NCBI GenBank assembly: GCA_003483565.1
Contig: DMYZ01000042.1
Coordinates: forward strand, 1-7,915
Direction: 5' to 3'
Source of the DNA: Prevotella sp.
GTDB taxonomy: Bacteria; Bacteroidota; Bacteroidia; Bacteroidales; Bacteroidaceae
DNA: 7,915 bases
Position numbers and translations under genes: made by a program
Shown: piece by piece, positions 1-7,252 of the stretch
How the letters are laid out: every line of letters starts with the position of its first letter
Numbering within the stretch: the stretch's first letter is position 1
Notes under the pieces: generated by a model
The model's input: the letters and a program-made list of their open reading frames with translations, nothing else
What the model was told of the DNA's origin: nothing
Databases searched by the model: none

Positions 1-15
1 GCTGCAACTTCCTGT

Positions 16-66
16 AAAAAAACAGTACTTCCTTAAAGTTGTTCGAAACAAACTTTAAGGAAGTAC
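16..66 (-). terminator. Intrinsic terminator of the MacAB-like/thioredoxin operon
   Basis: Bases 25-40 and 51-66 form a perfect 16-bp inverted repeat around a 10-base loop (41-50). Within the loop, GTT and AAC could add three more pairs beyond a bulged A50. Read on the minus strand, the hairpin is followed after two bases by seven T residues (complement of A16-A22), the classic rho-independent arrangement. It starts about 20 bases after the stop codon of the thioredoxin-like gene, so it closes the five-gene operon. On the plus strand the hairpin is not followed by a T-run, so it should act in one direction only. Confidence 0.87.
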
Positions 67-86
67 ATATTAGGAATATTGAGAAA

Positions 87-629
87 CTATTTACTTAATT
101 CCTTGAGTTTAGCAGCTACCTTATTGATTTCAACTGTAGCAAGAACGACTTTGTTATTCTTATCCAAAATATAATAAGAAGGAATCCAACGAATATGATA
201 ACTTTGAGAAATCTTCGTCTCCTTCCATTTTTTCAGTTCACTTACCTCAATCATACCAGTACGCTTGAAAGTCTGACTGAAACACTTTACCCATGCTGCC
301 TTATCGGTATCAAAAGAGACTCCGATAAAGCTGAATTTCTTTCCTTTATACTGGTTCAGCAAGGCATTGACCTCTGGAAGATCCTTTCGGCAGTCGGGGC
401 ACCATGAAGCCCAAAACTCTATGACTTTATAGTTTCCAGCATGACTGTATAAACTATAATTTCTGCCGTCAGCCTGCTTTAAAGTAAAATCAGGAGCCTG
501 TTCCCCAGCCTTTAGCAAGTCACTGGCATACATAGCATCTTCATCCTTAGAATCACCCGTCGGAGCCTGTGCAAAACTCATCGATACAGACAACAGCATC
601 GCTGCCGCCAATAATAATTTTCTCATCAT
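87..629 (-). CDS. Secreted TlpA/ResA-like thioredoxin-fold protein
   Basis: A 180-residue envelope thioredoxin-like protein. The N-terminus is a signal peptide: MMRK, then a hydrophobic core at about residues 5-19, with likely cleavage after the alanines near 20-22. There is no lipobox cysteine, so a soluble periplasmic protein is expected. The AhpC/TSA-Redoxin entry motif (GEQAPDFTL) is at 42-50, the active site WCPDC at 76-80 (C77 and C80), and the cis-proline loop WIPS at 148-151 with P150. CPDC differs from the CPPC or CGPC of better-known thioredoxins but keeps both cysteines, so thiol-disulfide exchange is likely; whether it reduces or oxidises cannot be told. A further cysteine, C116, is outside the active site. 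Two adjacent ATGs (629 and 626) could serve as start. It lies 13 bases after the adaptor gene and before the terminator, so it is the last operon gene. Its substrate is unknown. Confidence 0.88.
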   Translation of the reverse strand: MMRKLLLAAAMLLSVSMSFAQAPTGDSKDEDAMYASDLLKAGEQAPDFTLKQADGRNYSLYSHAGNYKVIEFWASWCPDCRKDLPEVNALLNQYKGKKFSFIGVSFDTDKAAWVKCFSQTFKRTGMIEVSELKKWKETKISQSYHIRWIPSYYILDKNNKVVLATVEINKVAAKLKELSK

Positions 630-642
630 ATTCTTATGTCAT

Positions 643-1770
643 TTAATTATTATTATCCGAAGAAGAAGAGGTATCTGCCACCTTCTTTGGTCCACGAACT
701 TTATCCTTAGGCGTAAGTCCACTCTTGATCTGAATATTAATACCATCACTCAAGCCTGTTACAACCTTACGATGAATATAAGTCTTTTTATCACCGCTTC
801 CCTTCACTATATATACATAAGTATCAGAACCCTGGAACTCGATAGCACTCTCCGGTACAGTCAGCACTTGGTCAGCCTGAGCAAGGACTATTTCAGCATT
901 AGCACTATAACCGGAACGGATCTTGCTGCCATTCACACCTTTGACGGCTGCCTTGATCTCAAACTGGTTGGCACCATTGCTCGTTACAGCTTTCGGCGAG
1001 ATATATTCCAGTGAAGCATTCAAATTCATATTTTGCAACGCTCCAATAGTAATCTTCATTGGCATTCCTGTAACCAGTTGTCCAACCTCGGTCTCATCGA
1101 TGTTTCCATCGAAGATAAGATCATTCATATTGGCTACTGTAGCAATAGTAGTACCATCGTTGAAGGTATTACTGAGAATAACGGTATTGCCGACTTTTAC
1201 AGGAACATCAAGAATAAGACCGGTAATAGTAGAACGTATCAGCGTACTGCTCATACTGGCATTTCCAGCACTGACACCGTACTGCACCGTTTCCAGATTG
1301 TCTCTGGCTGCAGATACTTCTTCTTCATCCTGCTGAAGCACAATACGTACCTTGTCATATTCATCCGCACTTACTAATCCTTTATCGAAAAGCACCTTTT
1401 CACGATTATAATTCTTTCGGGCCTGTTCCAAATTGACATGAGCCAGGCGGACACGCGACTGGGCATTGCTCAGTGAACTCATATCCGGTATTACCTTCAC
1501 CTTGGCTATCACCTCACCGGCCTGAATCTTCTCACCGGCCTGCTTATAGATATTAGTGATAATGCCAGAAATCTGCGGCTTCACGTTAATCTCATTGCGA
1601 GGCTGGATCTTGCCTGTGATGATTGTTGTCTTTTTGATGTCCATCACCTTAGGAGTAAACTCATCATACTCTGCTGCCTTCGGTTGACTCTGTATCCAGA
1701 GGAAGACAAAAGTACCGATAAAGATCAGGGCTATAAGTCCTGCCACGATAAATTTTAAGTACTTCTTCAT
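643..1770 (-). CDS. MacA/HlyD-type periplasmic adaptor of an ABC efflux pump
   Basis: A 375-residue membrane fusion protein (RND/HlyD adaptor family, MacA-like). One N-terminal membrane anchor lies at about 7-25. After it come the first lipoyl half (about 50-90, with GKIQPRNEINVKPQISG), a helical hairpin or coiled coil at about 93-157 with the family signature YNREKVLFDKGLVSADEYDKV (first residue at 111), the second lipoyl half (about 168-192), a beta-barrel (about 205-290) and a membrane-proximal domain (about 290-360). The protein ends in a low-complexity Ser/Asp/Asn tail (366-375). The length is normal for the family. The family role is to bridge the inner-membrane pump to an outer-membrane channel. 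It lies 16 bases downstream of permease 2 and 13 bases upstream of the thioredoxin gene, within one operon. The macrolide specificity of E. coli MacA should not be assumed. Confidence 0.92.
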   Translation of the reverse strand: MKKYLKFIVAGLIALIFIGTFVFLWIQSQPKAAEYDEFTPKVMDIKKTTIITGKIQPRNEINVKPQISGIITNIYKQAGEKIQAGEVIAKVKVIPDMSSLSNAQSRVRLAHVNLEQARKNYNREKVLFDKGLVSADEYDKVRIVLQQDEEEVSAARDNLETVQYGVSAGNASMSSTLIRSTITGLILDVPVKVGNTVILSNTFNDGTTIATVANMNDLIFDGNIDETEVGQLVTGMPMKITIGALQNMNLNASLEYISPKAVTSNGANQFEIKAAVKGVNGSKIRSGYSANAEIVLAQADQVLTVPESAIEFQGSDTYVYIVKGSGDKKTYIHRKVVTGLSDGINIQIKSGLTPKDKVRGPKKVADTSSSSDNNN

Positions 1771-1786
1771 ATCTCAATATTATTTT

Positions 1787-3031
1787 TTATTCATCTCTCA
1801 TGGCATCTACCGGTTTAATGCTCATTGCCCTGAGGGCAGGCACCAGTCCGGAAAGGACACCTAATATACTTAACAAAGCAAGAGCACCTATGGAAGTCCA
1901 GAAAGATATCTGGAAATGTGCTGTAACAATACCATCTGTAGTATTAGCCATCTGAAGTAGCTGCAAGATAAAAATACCAAAGATAATACCACTCATTCCT
2001 GCCACAAAGGTGAGCAGAATACTCTCAGTGATAATCTGTGAAAGAATCATTTTAGGCGTAGCCCCTATAGCCCGGCGGATTCCTATCTCTGTTGTCCGTT
2101 CTCTTACCGTAACCATCATAATGTTGCTTACACCGATAGATCCGGCCAGCAGAGTACCGATACCGACTAGCCATACCAAAAAGTTAACCCCACTGAAAAG
2201 GCTGTCGACCATCGAAAACATCACCTCTGTGTTGATAACCGTTATCGCCTTTTCATCCTGAGGTGACACATCATGTGCACGCCCTATAATTTCACGGATA
2301 TGTGGCATAATCGTTTTCATTCTGATTCCAGGCTTGGCGGTCATACAAATCAAATCGACACTGTCACCCTTATTGTAAGTATGCTGCATCAATGAGATCG
2401 GCACAGAAATGGATTCTTCTGCCCTACCGTTTATGTTCATATTGCCCGATGCATAATCGACTCCTACCACCCGATAGTAGCTGGAGTCAACACGGATCAT
2501 TTGCCCGGAAGGATCACCGCCTCCGGGGAAGAGGGTCTTATAAATTTTCTTACCGATGACACAGACCTTGCGGCCTTGGACAATATCCATCTGATTGATA
2601 TATCGTCCATAATAAATTTGAGGGGCATCAATGCTCCTGTAATTCGGCAACAATCCTTTGAATGAACAACTGCTCTTTTTATCTTTAAAATAAGCAATTG
2701 AGCTCCAATTAGAGAGCATCGGACTTACTACATCCAATTCCGGCACTTGTTCTTTCAGCCGGGTAAGATCGGCATAAGTCATTCCCCATTGCCGCCCTTT
2801 ACGAAAACCATGATAAGCCTTAGTTGTATTCTGAGGGAAGATAATAGCACTGTTCGTAGCAAATCCCTGGAAATTGTTCGACAGCAGATTCTTCAGGCCT
2901 TTTCCTCCGCCGATCAGAGTCACCAGCATGAAAATGCCCCAGAACACGCCAAAGCCCGTAAGGAAGGAACGGCCTTTGTTACGGGTAATCGTATCAAGAA
3001 TCTCTCTATATGTATCCAAATCAAACTTCAT
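1787..3031 (-). CDS. MacB/FtsX-type ABC transporter permease (permease 2)
   Basis: A 414-residue inner-membrane permease without an ATPase domain. It has the MacB topology: a cytoplasmic N-terminal helix, TM1 at about 19-41, a large periplasmic MacB_PCD-type domain at about 42-270, then TM2 (about 272-297), TM3 (about 329-350) and TM4 (about 371-393). The conserved cytoplasmic loop after TM2 (VRERTTEIGIRRAIGATP, 299-316) and the C-terminal ALRAMSIKPVDAMRDE (399-414) identify the FtsX-like/MacB family. Its ATG overlaps the stop codon of permease 1 in an ATGA (3028-3031), which suggests translational coupling and balanced amounts of the two. Domain order matches permease 1, but the periplasmic parts share little obvious sequence, so a heterodimer is the simplest reading. 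The substrate is unknown; this fold also occurs in lipoprotein and peptide transporters. Confidence 0.92.
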   Translation of the reverse strand: MKFDLDTYREILDTITRNKGRSFLTGFGVFWGIFMLVTLIGGGKGLKNLLSNNFQGFATNSAIIFPQNTTKAYHGFRKGRQWGMTYADLTRLKEQVPELDVVSPMLSNWSSIAYFKDKKSSCSFKGLLPNYRSIDAPQIYYGRYINQMDIVQGRKVCVIGKKIYKTLFPGGGDPSGQMIRVDSSYYRVVGVDYASGNMNINGRAEESISVPISLMQHTYNKGDSVDLICMTAKPGIRMKTIMPHIREIIGRAHDVSPQDEKAITVINTEVMFSMVDSLFSGVNFLVWLVGIGTLLAGSIGVSNIMMVTVRERTTEIGIRRAIGATPKMILSQIITESILLTFVAGMSGIIFGIFILQLLQMANTTDGIVTAHFQISFWTSIGALALLSILGVLSGLVPALRAMSIKPVDAMRDE

Positions 3032-4290
3032 TCTGCTCTTAATGCTTCTATAGGCCTGACTTTAGCAGCCCTTCGGGCTGGTATCAGTCCGGCAATTGTT
3101 CCGGCTATAATCATCAGCAATGTTGCCTCTATGCAGACATTAATACCGACTGTAGGGTTAAGGAAGGTATGTATTTTCGGTCCGAATCCCAAATCCATAG
3201 TCTGTTGACCGATGGTTGCGTTCATATATTGGTTGGCAGCAATACCTAACAGCATGCCGATATATCCGAAGAATGTGGTAATAATAATACTCTCTATCAT
3301 GATCAGCCGCAGGATACTTCTTGGTTTCGCACCTATTGCCTTGCGAATACCAAACTCACGTGTTCTTTCTTTAACAGAGATCAACATGATATTGCTCACT
3401 CCCACAATACCACTAAGTAAGGTAAAGATACCCACAATCCACAAGGCGGTACGTACCATAGCCATGCCCATATTCATCTGCAGATTCTGAGTAAAACGGT
3501 TCCATATCCAAACCGCATCTTCGTCATCAGGGGCTACATCATGATTTGCATTCAGACTCGACTTATATTGTTTTTCAAAATCTTTATTTTCTTTTTGAGT
3601 ATTCAGCCCGTGAAAAGAAAATACAATGTTCTCAGTCTTATTACCCAAGCCATACATAATACGCAACGTTGAAAAAGGCGTATATATACCTGCATTCATA
3701 TCACTCTCATCATCACTGTAAATGCCAATAACCTGAAAAGAAAAATTACCAACCTTAACAAATTTTCCCATAAGTGATGTAAAATCTTCCGGTTCCAGTT
3801 CCTTCGCCTGATCTTTACTGACTACTAAGACCTTACGCTTATCATTCTGATCAATATCATTAATAAACCGACCACAGATCATCTTAATTTTGTTGATCTG
3901 AGATTCATTCGGATAAACACCAAGCAAAGATGTACTCAAATAATTTTCCCCATTAGTCACCGTCACACCGGATTCCCGATACTCCTCACCAACAGTTTCT
4001 ACATAATGCCCATACTTTCTCTTGGTTGTCGAAACATCTTTATCGTTAAGGGTAATCATACGCCCTTCCTTGAGCCCTTTATAAGCCTGTGATGTCATTC
4101 CACCACCTATTTCCATTGAGTTGTTGAGAAACTGGTCATTATTACTGGTAATACCATTGATCAGCCCATTACCTGCTCCAAGAAGAAATATCAGCATGAA
4201 GATGCCCCACGCCACAGAAAAACCTGTCAACGAAGTACGTAGCTTGTTATGCCTTATAGTAGACCATATTTCTTCAATAACATCTCTCAT
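3028..4290 (-). CDS. MacB/FtsX-type ABC transporter permease (permease 1)
   Basis: A 420-residue inner-membrane permease of the MacB/FtsX family, lacking its own ATPase. TM1 lies at about 19-39 and the periplasmic domain at about 40-270, followed by TM2 (about 271-294), TM3 (about 322-345) and TM4 (about 376-396). Family hallmarks are the loop VKERTREFGIRKAIGAKP (296-313) after TM2 and the C-terminal IPARRAAKVRPIEALRAE (393-410 plus the final residues). The gene starts 9 bases after the ATPase stop codon and overlaps the next gene by four bases (ATGA). In E. coli MacB the ATPase and permease are one polypeptide that dimerises; here they are separate, with two different permeases, an arrangement common in Bacteroidota. 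Efflux of a toxic compound, peptide or lipid is inferred from the adaptor in the same operon, not from the permease itself. Confidence 0.92.
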   Translation of the reverse strand: MRDVIEEIWSTIRHNKLRTSLTGFSVAWGIFMLIFLLGAGNGLINGITSNNDQFLNNSMEIGGGMTSQAYKGLKEGRMITLNDKDVSTTKRKYGHYVETVGEEYRESGVTVTNGENYLSTSLLGVYPNESQINKIKMICGRFINDIDQNDKRKVLVVSKDQAKELEPEDFTSLMGKFVKVGNFSFQVIGIYSDDESDMNAGIYTPFSTLRIMYGLGNKTENIVFSFHGLNTQKENKDFEKQYKSSLNANHDVAPDDEDAVWIWNRFTQNLQMNMGMAMVRTALWIVGIFTLLSGIVGVSNIMLISVKERTREFGIRKAIGAKPRSILRLIMIESIIITTFFGYIGMLLGIAANQYMNATIGQQTMDLGFGPKIHTFLNPTVGINVCIEATLLMIIAGTIAGLIPARRAAKVRPIEALRAE

Positions 4291-4299
4291 CGGCTTGTT

Positions 4300-5025
4300 C
4301 TATTTCATCACACCATTAATACCGAAAGGACTGGCATGGTGGTCCAGATTTTCTTCAATCTTACCGATAATGCCATCCTTGATATGTATGATTTTATTCG
4401 TTTCATTAGCAACACCACTTTCATGGGTCACCACGATAATCGTTTTATGTTCTTCTTGATTCAACTGTTTAAGAAGTTCCATTACCTCTACGGAAGTTTT
4501 AGAATCAAGTGCACCTGTAGGCTCATCCGCCAAAATGATCTTAGGCTGCGTGATCAGAGCACGGGCTATTGCCACACGCTGCTTTTGTCCACCGGACATT
4601 TCATTTGGATAATGTTCTGCCCATTGTGTCAGTCCAAGTTTATCAAGATAGTCCATTGCCATCGTATGCCGTTTTTTACGACTCACTCCCTGATAGAAAA
4701 GAGGCAATTCTACATTTTCAACAGCTGTTTTAAAACTGATAAGATTAAAACTCTGAAAAATAAAACCTATAAGTTTATTACGATATGCAGCAGCCCTCGT
4801 CTCACTCAAATCCCTAATCAAGGTATCCGCAAGAGTATATTCACCTGTATCATAGTTATCAAGAATACCCAGAATATTGAGCAATGTCGACTTGCCGGAA
4901 CCAGAAGCACCCATAATAGAGACAAACTCCCCGTCTTCAATATCGAGGTTAATACCTTTCAGAACATGCAAAGGTTGCGCTCCAAGGTAGGTTTTGTTGA
5001 TATCGTTTAAATGCAATAAACTCAT
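4300..5025 (-). CDS. ABC transporter ATP-binding protein (MacB/LolD type)
   Basis: A 241-residue cytoplasmic ATPase that should power the two following permeases. Motifs with the start at 5025: Walker A GASGSGKS (39-46), Q-loop Q91 in FIFQSFNL, ABC signature MSGGQ (143-147, Met replacing the usual Leu), Walker B IILADE (163-168) with catalytic E168, the D-loop region GALD (171-174) and the switch histidine H201. ADEPTGALD is typical of the MacB/LolD (COG1136) group. The frame stays open to an ATG at 5106, but that would put the start upstream of the predicted transcription start and add a 27-residue extension with no family counterpart (SSWNYKCIF...). The ATG at 5025 gives the normal N-terminus MSLLHLNDINKTY, so I chose it. 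The leader is AT-rich without a Shine-Dalgarno sequence, as usual in this phylum. This is the first gene of the operon. Confidence 0.93.
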   Translation of the reverse strand: MSLLHLNDINKTYLGAQPLHVLKGINLDIEDGEFVSIMGASGSGKSTLLNILGILDNYDTGEYTLADTLIRDLSETRAAAYRNKLIGFIFQSFNLISFKTAVENVELPLFYQGVSRKKRHTMAMDYLDKLGLTQWAEHYPNEMSGGQKQRVAIARALITQPKIILADEPTGALDSKTSVEVMELLKQLNQEEHKTIIVVTHESGVANETNKIIHIKDGIIGKIEENLDHHASPFGINGVMK

Positions 5026-5075
5026 GATCGTACATTTTATAACTATTCCGTCCTGTTTTCGTTGCAATAGCGAGA

Positions 5076-5107
5076 CAAAGATACACTTATAATTCCAACT
5101 TGACAAA
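5076..5107 (-). promoter_or_regulatory. Bacteroidota-type promoter of the MacAB-like operon
   Basis: On the minus strand, TTTG (5107-5104) is followed after exactly 20 bases by TATCTTTG (5083-5076), matching the Bacteroidota primary-sigma consensus TTTG-N19-21-TAnnTTTG. Transcription should begin a few bases below 5076, giving a leader of roughly 45 bases before the ATG at 5025. The T-rich tract just upstream (about 5108-5155 as read on the minus strand) could act as an UP-like element. No operator-like inverted repeat is obvious at the promoter. Its position rules against the longer start at 5106. Confidence 0.8.
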
Positions 5108-5333
5108 AAAACAAGAAAAAAAATTGCAAAGAATCATAGAATATTTTTTTTTACGAGCACAAATAAGGATATAATACCATTGTCAACACATGACATAATA
5201 TTTACTACAAGCCCTTCATACTTTTAATATTCGCAAACAAAGACCATCCTGTGAGCAAATATCCGAATTTCGAAGACGAATATAAGTAACTAAGAATCAG
5301 CCACTTGTAATATATTAACATTTATAATTTTAT
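5108..5333. other. Intergenic region with no recognisable gene
   Basis: An AT-rich gap between the exporter's terminator and the operon promoter. I see no open frame with a plausible start and no RNA gene. It holds poly-A/poly-T tracts (for example 5105-5119 and 5143-5152) and a short inverted repeat ATATTCG/CGAATAT (about 5227-5233 and 5277-5283) separated by more than 40 bases, too weak to call an operator. No second promoter matching TAnnTTTG exactly was found on the minus strand here. Confidence 0.6.
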
Positions 5334-5370
5334 AAAAGGCCACTAAACAAAATGTGTTTAATGGCCTTTT
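5334..5370 (-). terminator. Probable intrinsic terminator after the nadK/ABC exporter unit
   Basis: Arms 5334-5348 (AAAAGGCCACTAAAC) and 5356-5370 (GTTTAATGGCCTTTT) form a 15-bp stem with a 7-base loop. The single imperfect position is a C-A mismatch if transcribed from the plus strand but a tolerated G-U pair from the minus strand, which favours minus-strand use. The stem ends in TTTT and is followed on the minus strand by ATAAAATTATAAA, an AT-rich but interrupted tail. It lies about 166 bases downstream of the exporter stop codon, so the transcript would carry a long 3' region. Confidence 0.7.
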
Positions 5371-5536
5371 ACCACCTATGCAATATCCTTTTATATCCTG
5401 TTTAACGGTAAAATAGAAGTTAAAAAACTGTCTTTTACAAATTCAGGGGTCACAAGAGTTTCCTCCTTTCAACATTTTATATAAAACAAACTCCAGATCA
5501 TCATGCACGTACAGCACCATTTATTAACAGATATCC
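5371..5536 (-). other. 3' region of the exporter transcript with two tiny open frames
   Basis: Between the exporter stop codon and the terminator there is no recognisable gene, but two short frames follow each other on the minus strand. Frame A (5520-5443, ATG to TGA) encodes 25 residues beginning MVLYVHDDLEF and ending KGGNSCDP. Frame B (5453-5391, GTG to TAA) encodes 20 residues beginning MTPEFVKDSF. Frame B is preceded by AAAGGAGG (5469-5462) at an 8-base spacing, an almost ideal Shine-Dalgarno sequence that is unusual in this phylum, and it overlaps the end of frame A by 11 bases. Neither peptide resembles a family I know. The stretch could instead be a 3' UTR, a 3'-derived small RNA, or the decayed remnant of a larger gene. 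Confidence 0.3.
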
Positions 5537-7243
5537 TTACAAATCTTTTTTACTGGAAGGACGGGACAGCATTCTTTCTATCTTCAGGGTCTGGTCACAA
5601 TACTCTATTACTGCCGGCCGATGAGTAATAAAAATAATAGTTTTGTTACTACCTGCCAGAATATTCTGTAAGAGCTGTTTCTCTGTATCCGGATCCAGAG
5701 CGCTGGTGGCCTCATCAAAGAGAAGAATATTCCGGTCACGAAGCAGACTGCGGGCTATGGCTATACGCTGTGCCTGGCCTTCACTCAGACCTCCTCCCTG
5801 TTCACTGCAGGAGGTTTCAAGACCATCGGGAAGATCAAAGACAAAATCAGCACAACTTAAACTCAGAGCATGATGCATTTCTTCATCTGTGGCATCAAGT
5901 TTCCCCAACAGTAGATTTTCACGGATTGTTCCACTCATCAATGTATTCCCCTGGGGTACATACACTAGATTACAACGATGAAGTGGAGATATAGGTTCAC
6001 TGGTATGTTTATTGTAGATTACCACCCGGCCTTTCTGTGGATACAGCAAGGCAAGTATCAGCCTTACAAGGGTCGTCTTGCCGGAGCCTGTTTCGCCAAG
6101 GACGGCCGTACAACTGCCCGGTTTGAAATCAAAGTTGAGATCTTTAAGTATATCTCCGTCTCTTACATCATACGCATAAGAGACTTTCTCCAGGCGGATA
6201 CCGCAAGGAGCATGAAGATAAACAGGAGCGCCCTGCTTCTCTAAGGGATCTTCTTCCAGTTCCATAAGTCGTTCTGCTGCGGTAAATACACTGACAAAAA
6301 CCGGTATCAGTTTGGTGAGGTCTCGTGCCGGAGACTGAATTTTATTGACCAACTGCAAAAAAGCTGTCATGCCGCCAAAAGTCAAGGTATGACGCGACAT
6401 GCGGATAGCAGCCCAGAGAAAAGCAAAGAGATAGCCAAAGGCAAAACCGAAATTGAGGATCGTATTACTGAACACCCGGAATTTTGTACGATGGACAACC
6501 CGGCTGCGAAGTTCCTTCTGAGTGTTCTCCAGCCGGTTTACCATCTCCTGGTCACTCTCCAGTGTCTTGATAAGCATGCGGTGCTGTATTGTCTCTTGGA
6601 GTACACTCTGTACCTTACTGTCACTGTCGCGCACCCGACGGGTCAATCCTCTCATCTTACCAACATAAATCTTGCTTACAGAGATGAAGAGAGGTAACAT
6701 GATAACGACAAGAACGGCAAGGAGATGATCCATGGAATAAAGATAAATGAAAGCCCCGATAAACATGGCTATCACTGATAATGTACTGGGAATTGTCTCC
6801 GTAAGAAAGGTAACAACCGTAGACACGTCAATCTCCAGACGATTGAGGACATCACCCGAATGATGTGACTCCCTGCCATGCCACTCCGAACGGAGGATAC
6901 GGTCGAGCATACGTTGCTGCATACGATTCTGTGCTTTGATACCCAGAATATTCTTTATCCATATACTTAAAATATTCAAGGAAAAATCACATAACACCAG
7001 CACACCGATGATGCCTACAGCCCAATAGAGATTCCCCGGAACAGATCCAGAGGCAACATCAATGGCATGCTTCATCGCCGTGACCTGCAGCAAACTGAAA
7101 CCGACATCCAGTAAGCCTATGACGGCATTAAGTATAGCTTGTATTCGATTCCCATGCCAGGCCTGCCAAAGCCATTGCATGATAACTTTTGAACTATATT
7201 TTGATTTCGGTATACGGAAATATTGAGTAAATGGAAGATGCAT
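5537..7243 (-). CDS. Half-size ABC exporter (type IV fold, fused TMD-NBD)
   Basis: A 568-residue ABC exporter half-transporter that should work as a dimer in the inner membrane. Hydrophobic segments fitting the six-helix ABC_membrane domain lie at about 36-57, 72-96, 153-170, 173-194, 260-280 and within 291-322. The ATPase domain has Walker A GETGSGKT (383-390), Q-loop Q431 in YVPQGNTL, signature LSEGQ (486-490, Glu in place of the first Gly), Walker B ILLFDE (506-511) with catalytic E511, D-loop SALD (514-517) and switch H541. All catalytic residues are present, so it looks functional. There is no N-terminal C39 peptidase, so it is not a bacteriocin-processing exporter. It starts 9 bases after nadK with only a weak purine-rich leader and is probably cotranscribed with it. 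The next in-frame Met is at residue 22, but the longer start keeps the FRIPKSKY segment, which looks native. The substrate is unknown: lipid, drug and peptide are all possible. Confidence 0.92.
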   Translation of the reverse strand: MHLPFTQYFRIPKSKYSSKVIMQWLWQAWHGNRIQAILNAVIGLLDVGFSLLQVTAMKHAIDVASGSVPGNLYWAVGIIGVLVLCDFSLNILSIWIKNILGIKAQNRMQQRMLDRILRSEWHGRESHHSGDVLNRLEIDVSTVVTFLTETIPSTLSVIAMFIGAFIYLYSMDHLLAVLVVIMLPLFISVSKIYVGKMRGLTRRVRDSDSKVQSVLQETIQHRMLIKTLESDQEMVNRLENTQKELRSRVVHRTKFRVFSNTILNFGFAFGYLFAFLWAAIRMSRHTLTFGGMTAFLQLVNKIQSPARDLTKLIPVFVSVFTAAERLMELEEDPLEKQGAPVYLHAPCGIRLEKVSYAYDVRDGDILKDLNFDFKPGSCTAVLGETGSGKTTLVRLILALLYPQKGRVVIYNKHTSEPISPLHRCNLVYVPQGNTLMSGTIRENLLLGKLDATDEEMHHALSLSCADFVFDLPDGLETSCSEQGGGLSEGQAQRIAIARSLLRDRNILLFDEATSALDPDTEKQLLQNILAGSNKTIIFITHRPAVIEYCDQTLKIERMLSRPSSKKDL

Positions 7244-7252
7244 AGGCTTCTA

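Noticed and set aside
486..490. Degenerate ABC signature LSEGQ (residue numbers in the exporter, gene at 5537-7243) as a sign of an inactive ATPase
   Set aside because: LSEGQ is a known tolerated variant, and Walker A, Walker B with catalytic Glu, the Q-loop and the switch His are all intact.
923..1336. Plus-strand open frame of about 137 codons within the adaptor gene
   Set aside because: The minus-strand frame has the complete HlyD/MacA domain order, so the plus frame is a shadow.
2747..3208. Plus-strand open frame of about 150 codons across the junction of the two permeases
   Set aside because: It is antisense to two strongly supported, overlapping genes and shows no domain or start signal of its own.
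4249..5010. Long plus-strand open frame (about 250 codons) opposite the ABC ATPase
   Set aside because: It lies antisense to a gene with all ABC ATPase motifs, and its product has no recognisable domain and a composition expected of an antisense shadow.
5026..5106. N-terminal extension of the ABC ATPase from the ATG at 5106
   Set aside because: It overlaps the predicted promoter and lies before the expected transcription start. The extension matches nothing in the family.
5160..5200. TTGACA and TATTAT-like words on the minus strand resembling E. coli -35/-10 boxes
   Set aside because: They are only about five bases apart, not 16-18, and this phylum uses a different promoter consensus.
5227..5283. 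ATATTCG/CGAATAT inverted repeat as an operator
   Set aside because: The arms are seven bases and more than 40 bases apart in AT-rich DNA, as expected by chance. It is also more than 140 bases from the promoter.
5443..5520. The 25-residue frame read as a double-glycine leader peptide (hydrophobic L9, Y14, L17 before G19-G20) exported by the adjacent ABC protein
   Set aside because: The Lys-Gly-Gly is encoded by AAAGGAGGA, which is simply the Shine-Dalgarno of the next frame. The remaining core would be only five residues, and the exporter lacks the C39 peptidase that cuts such leaders.
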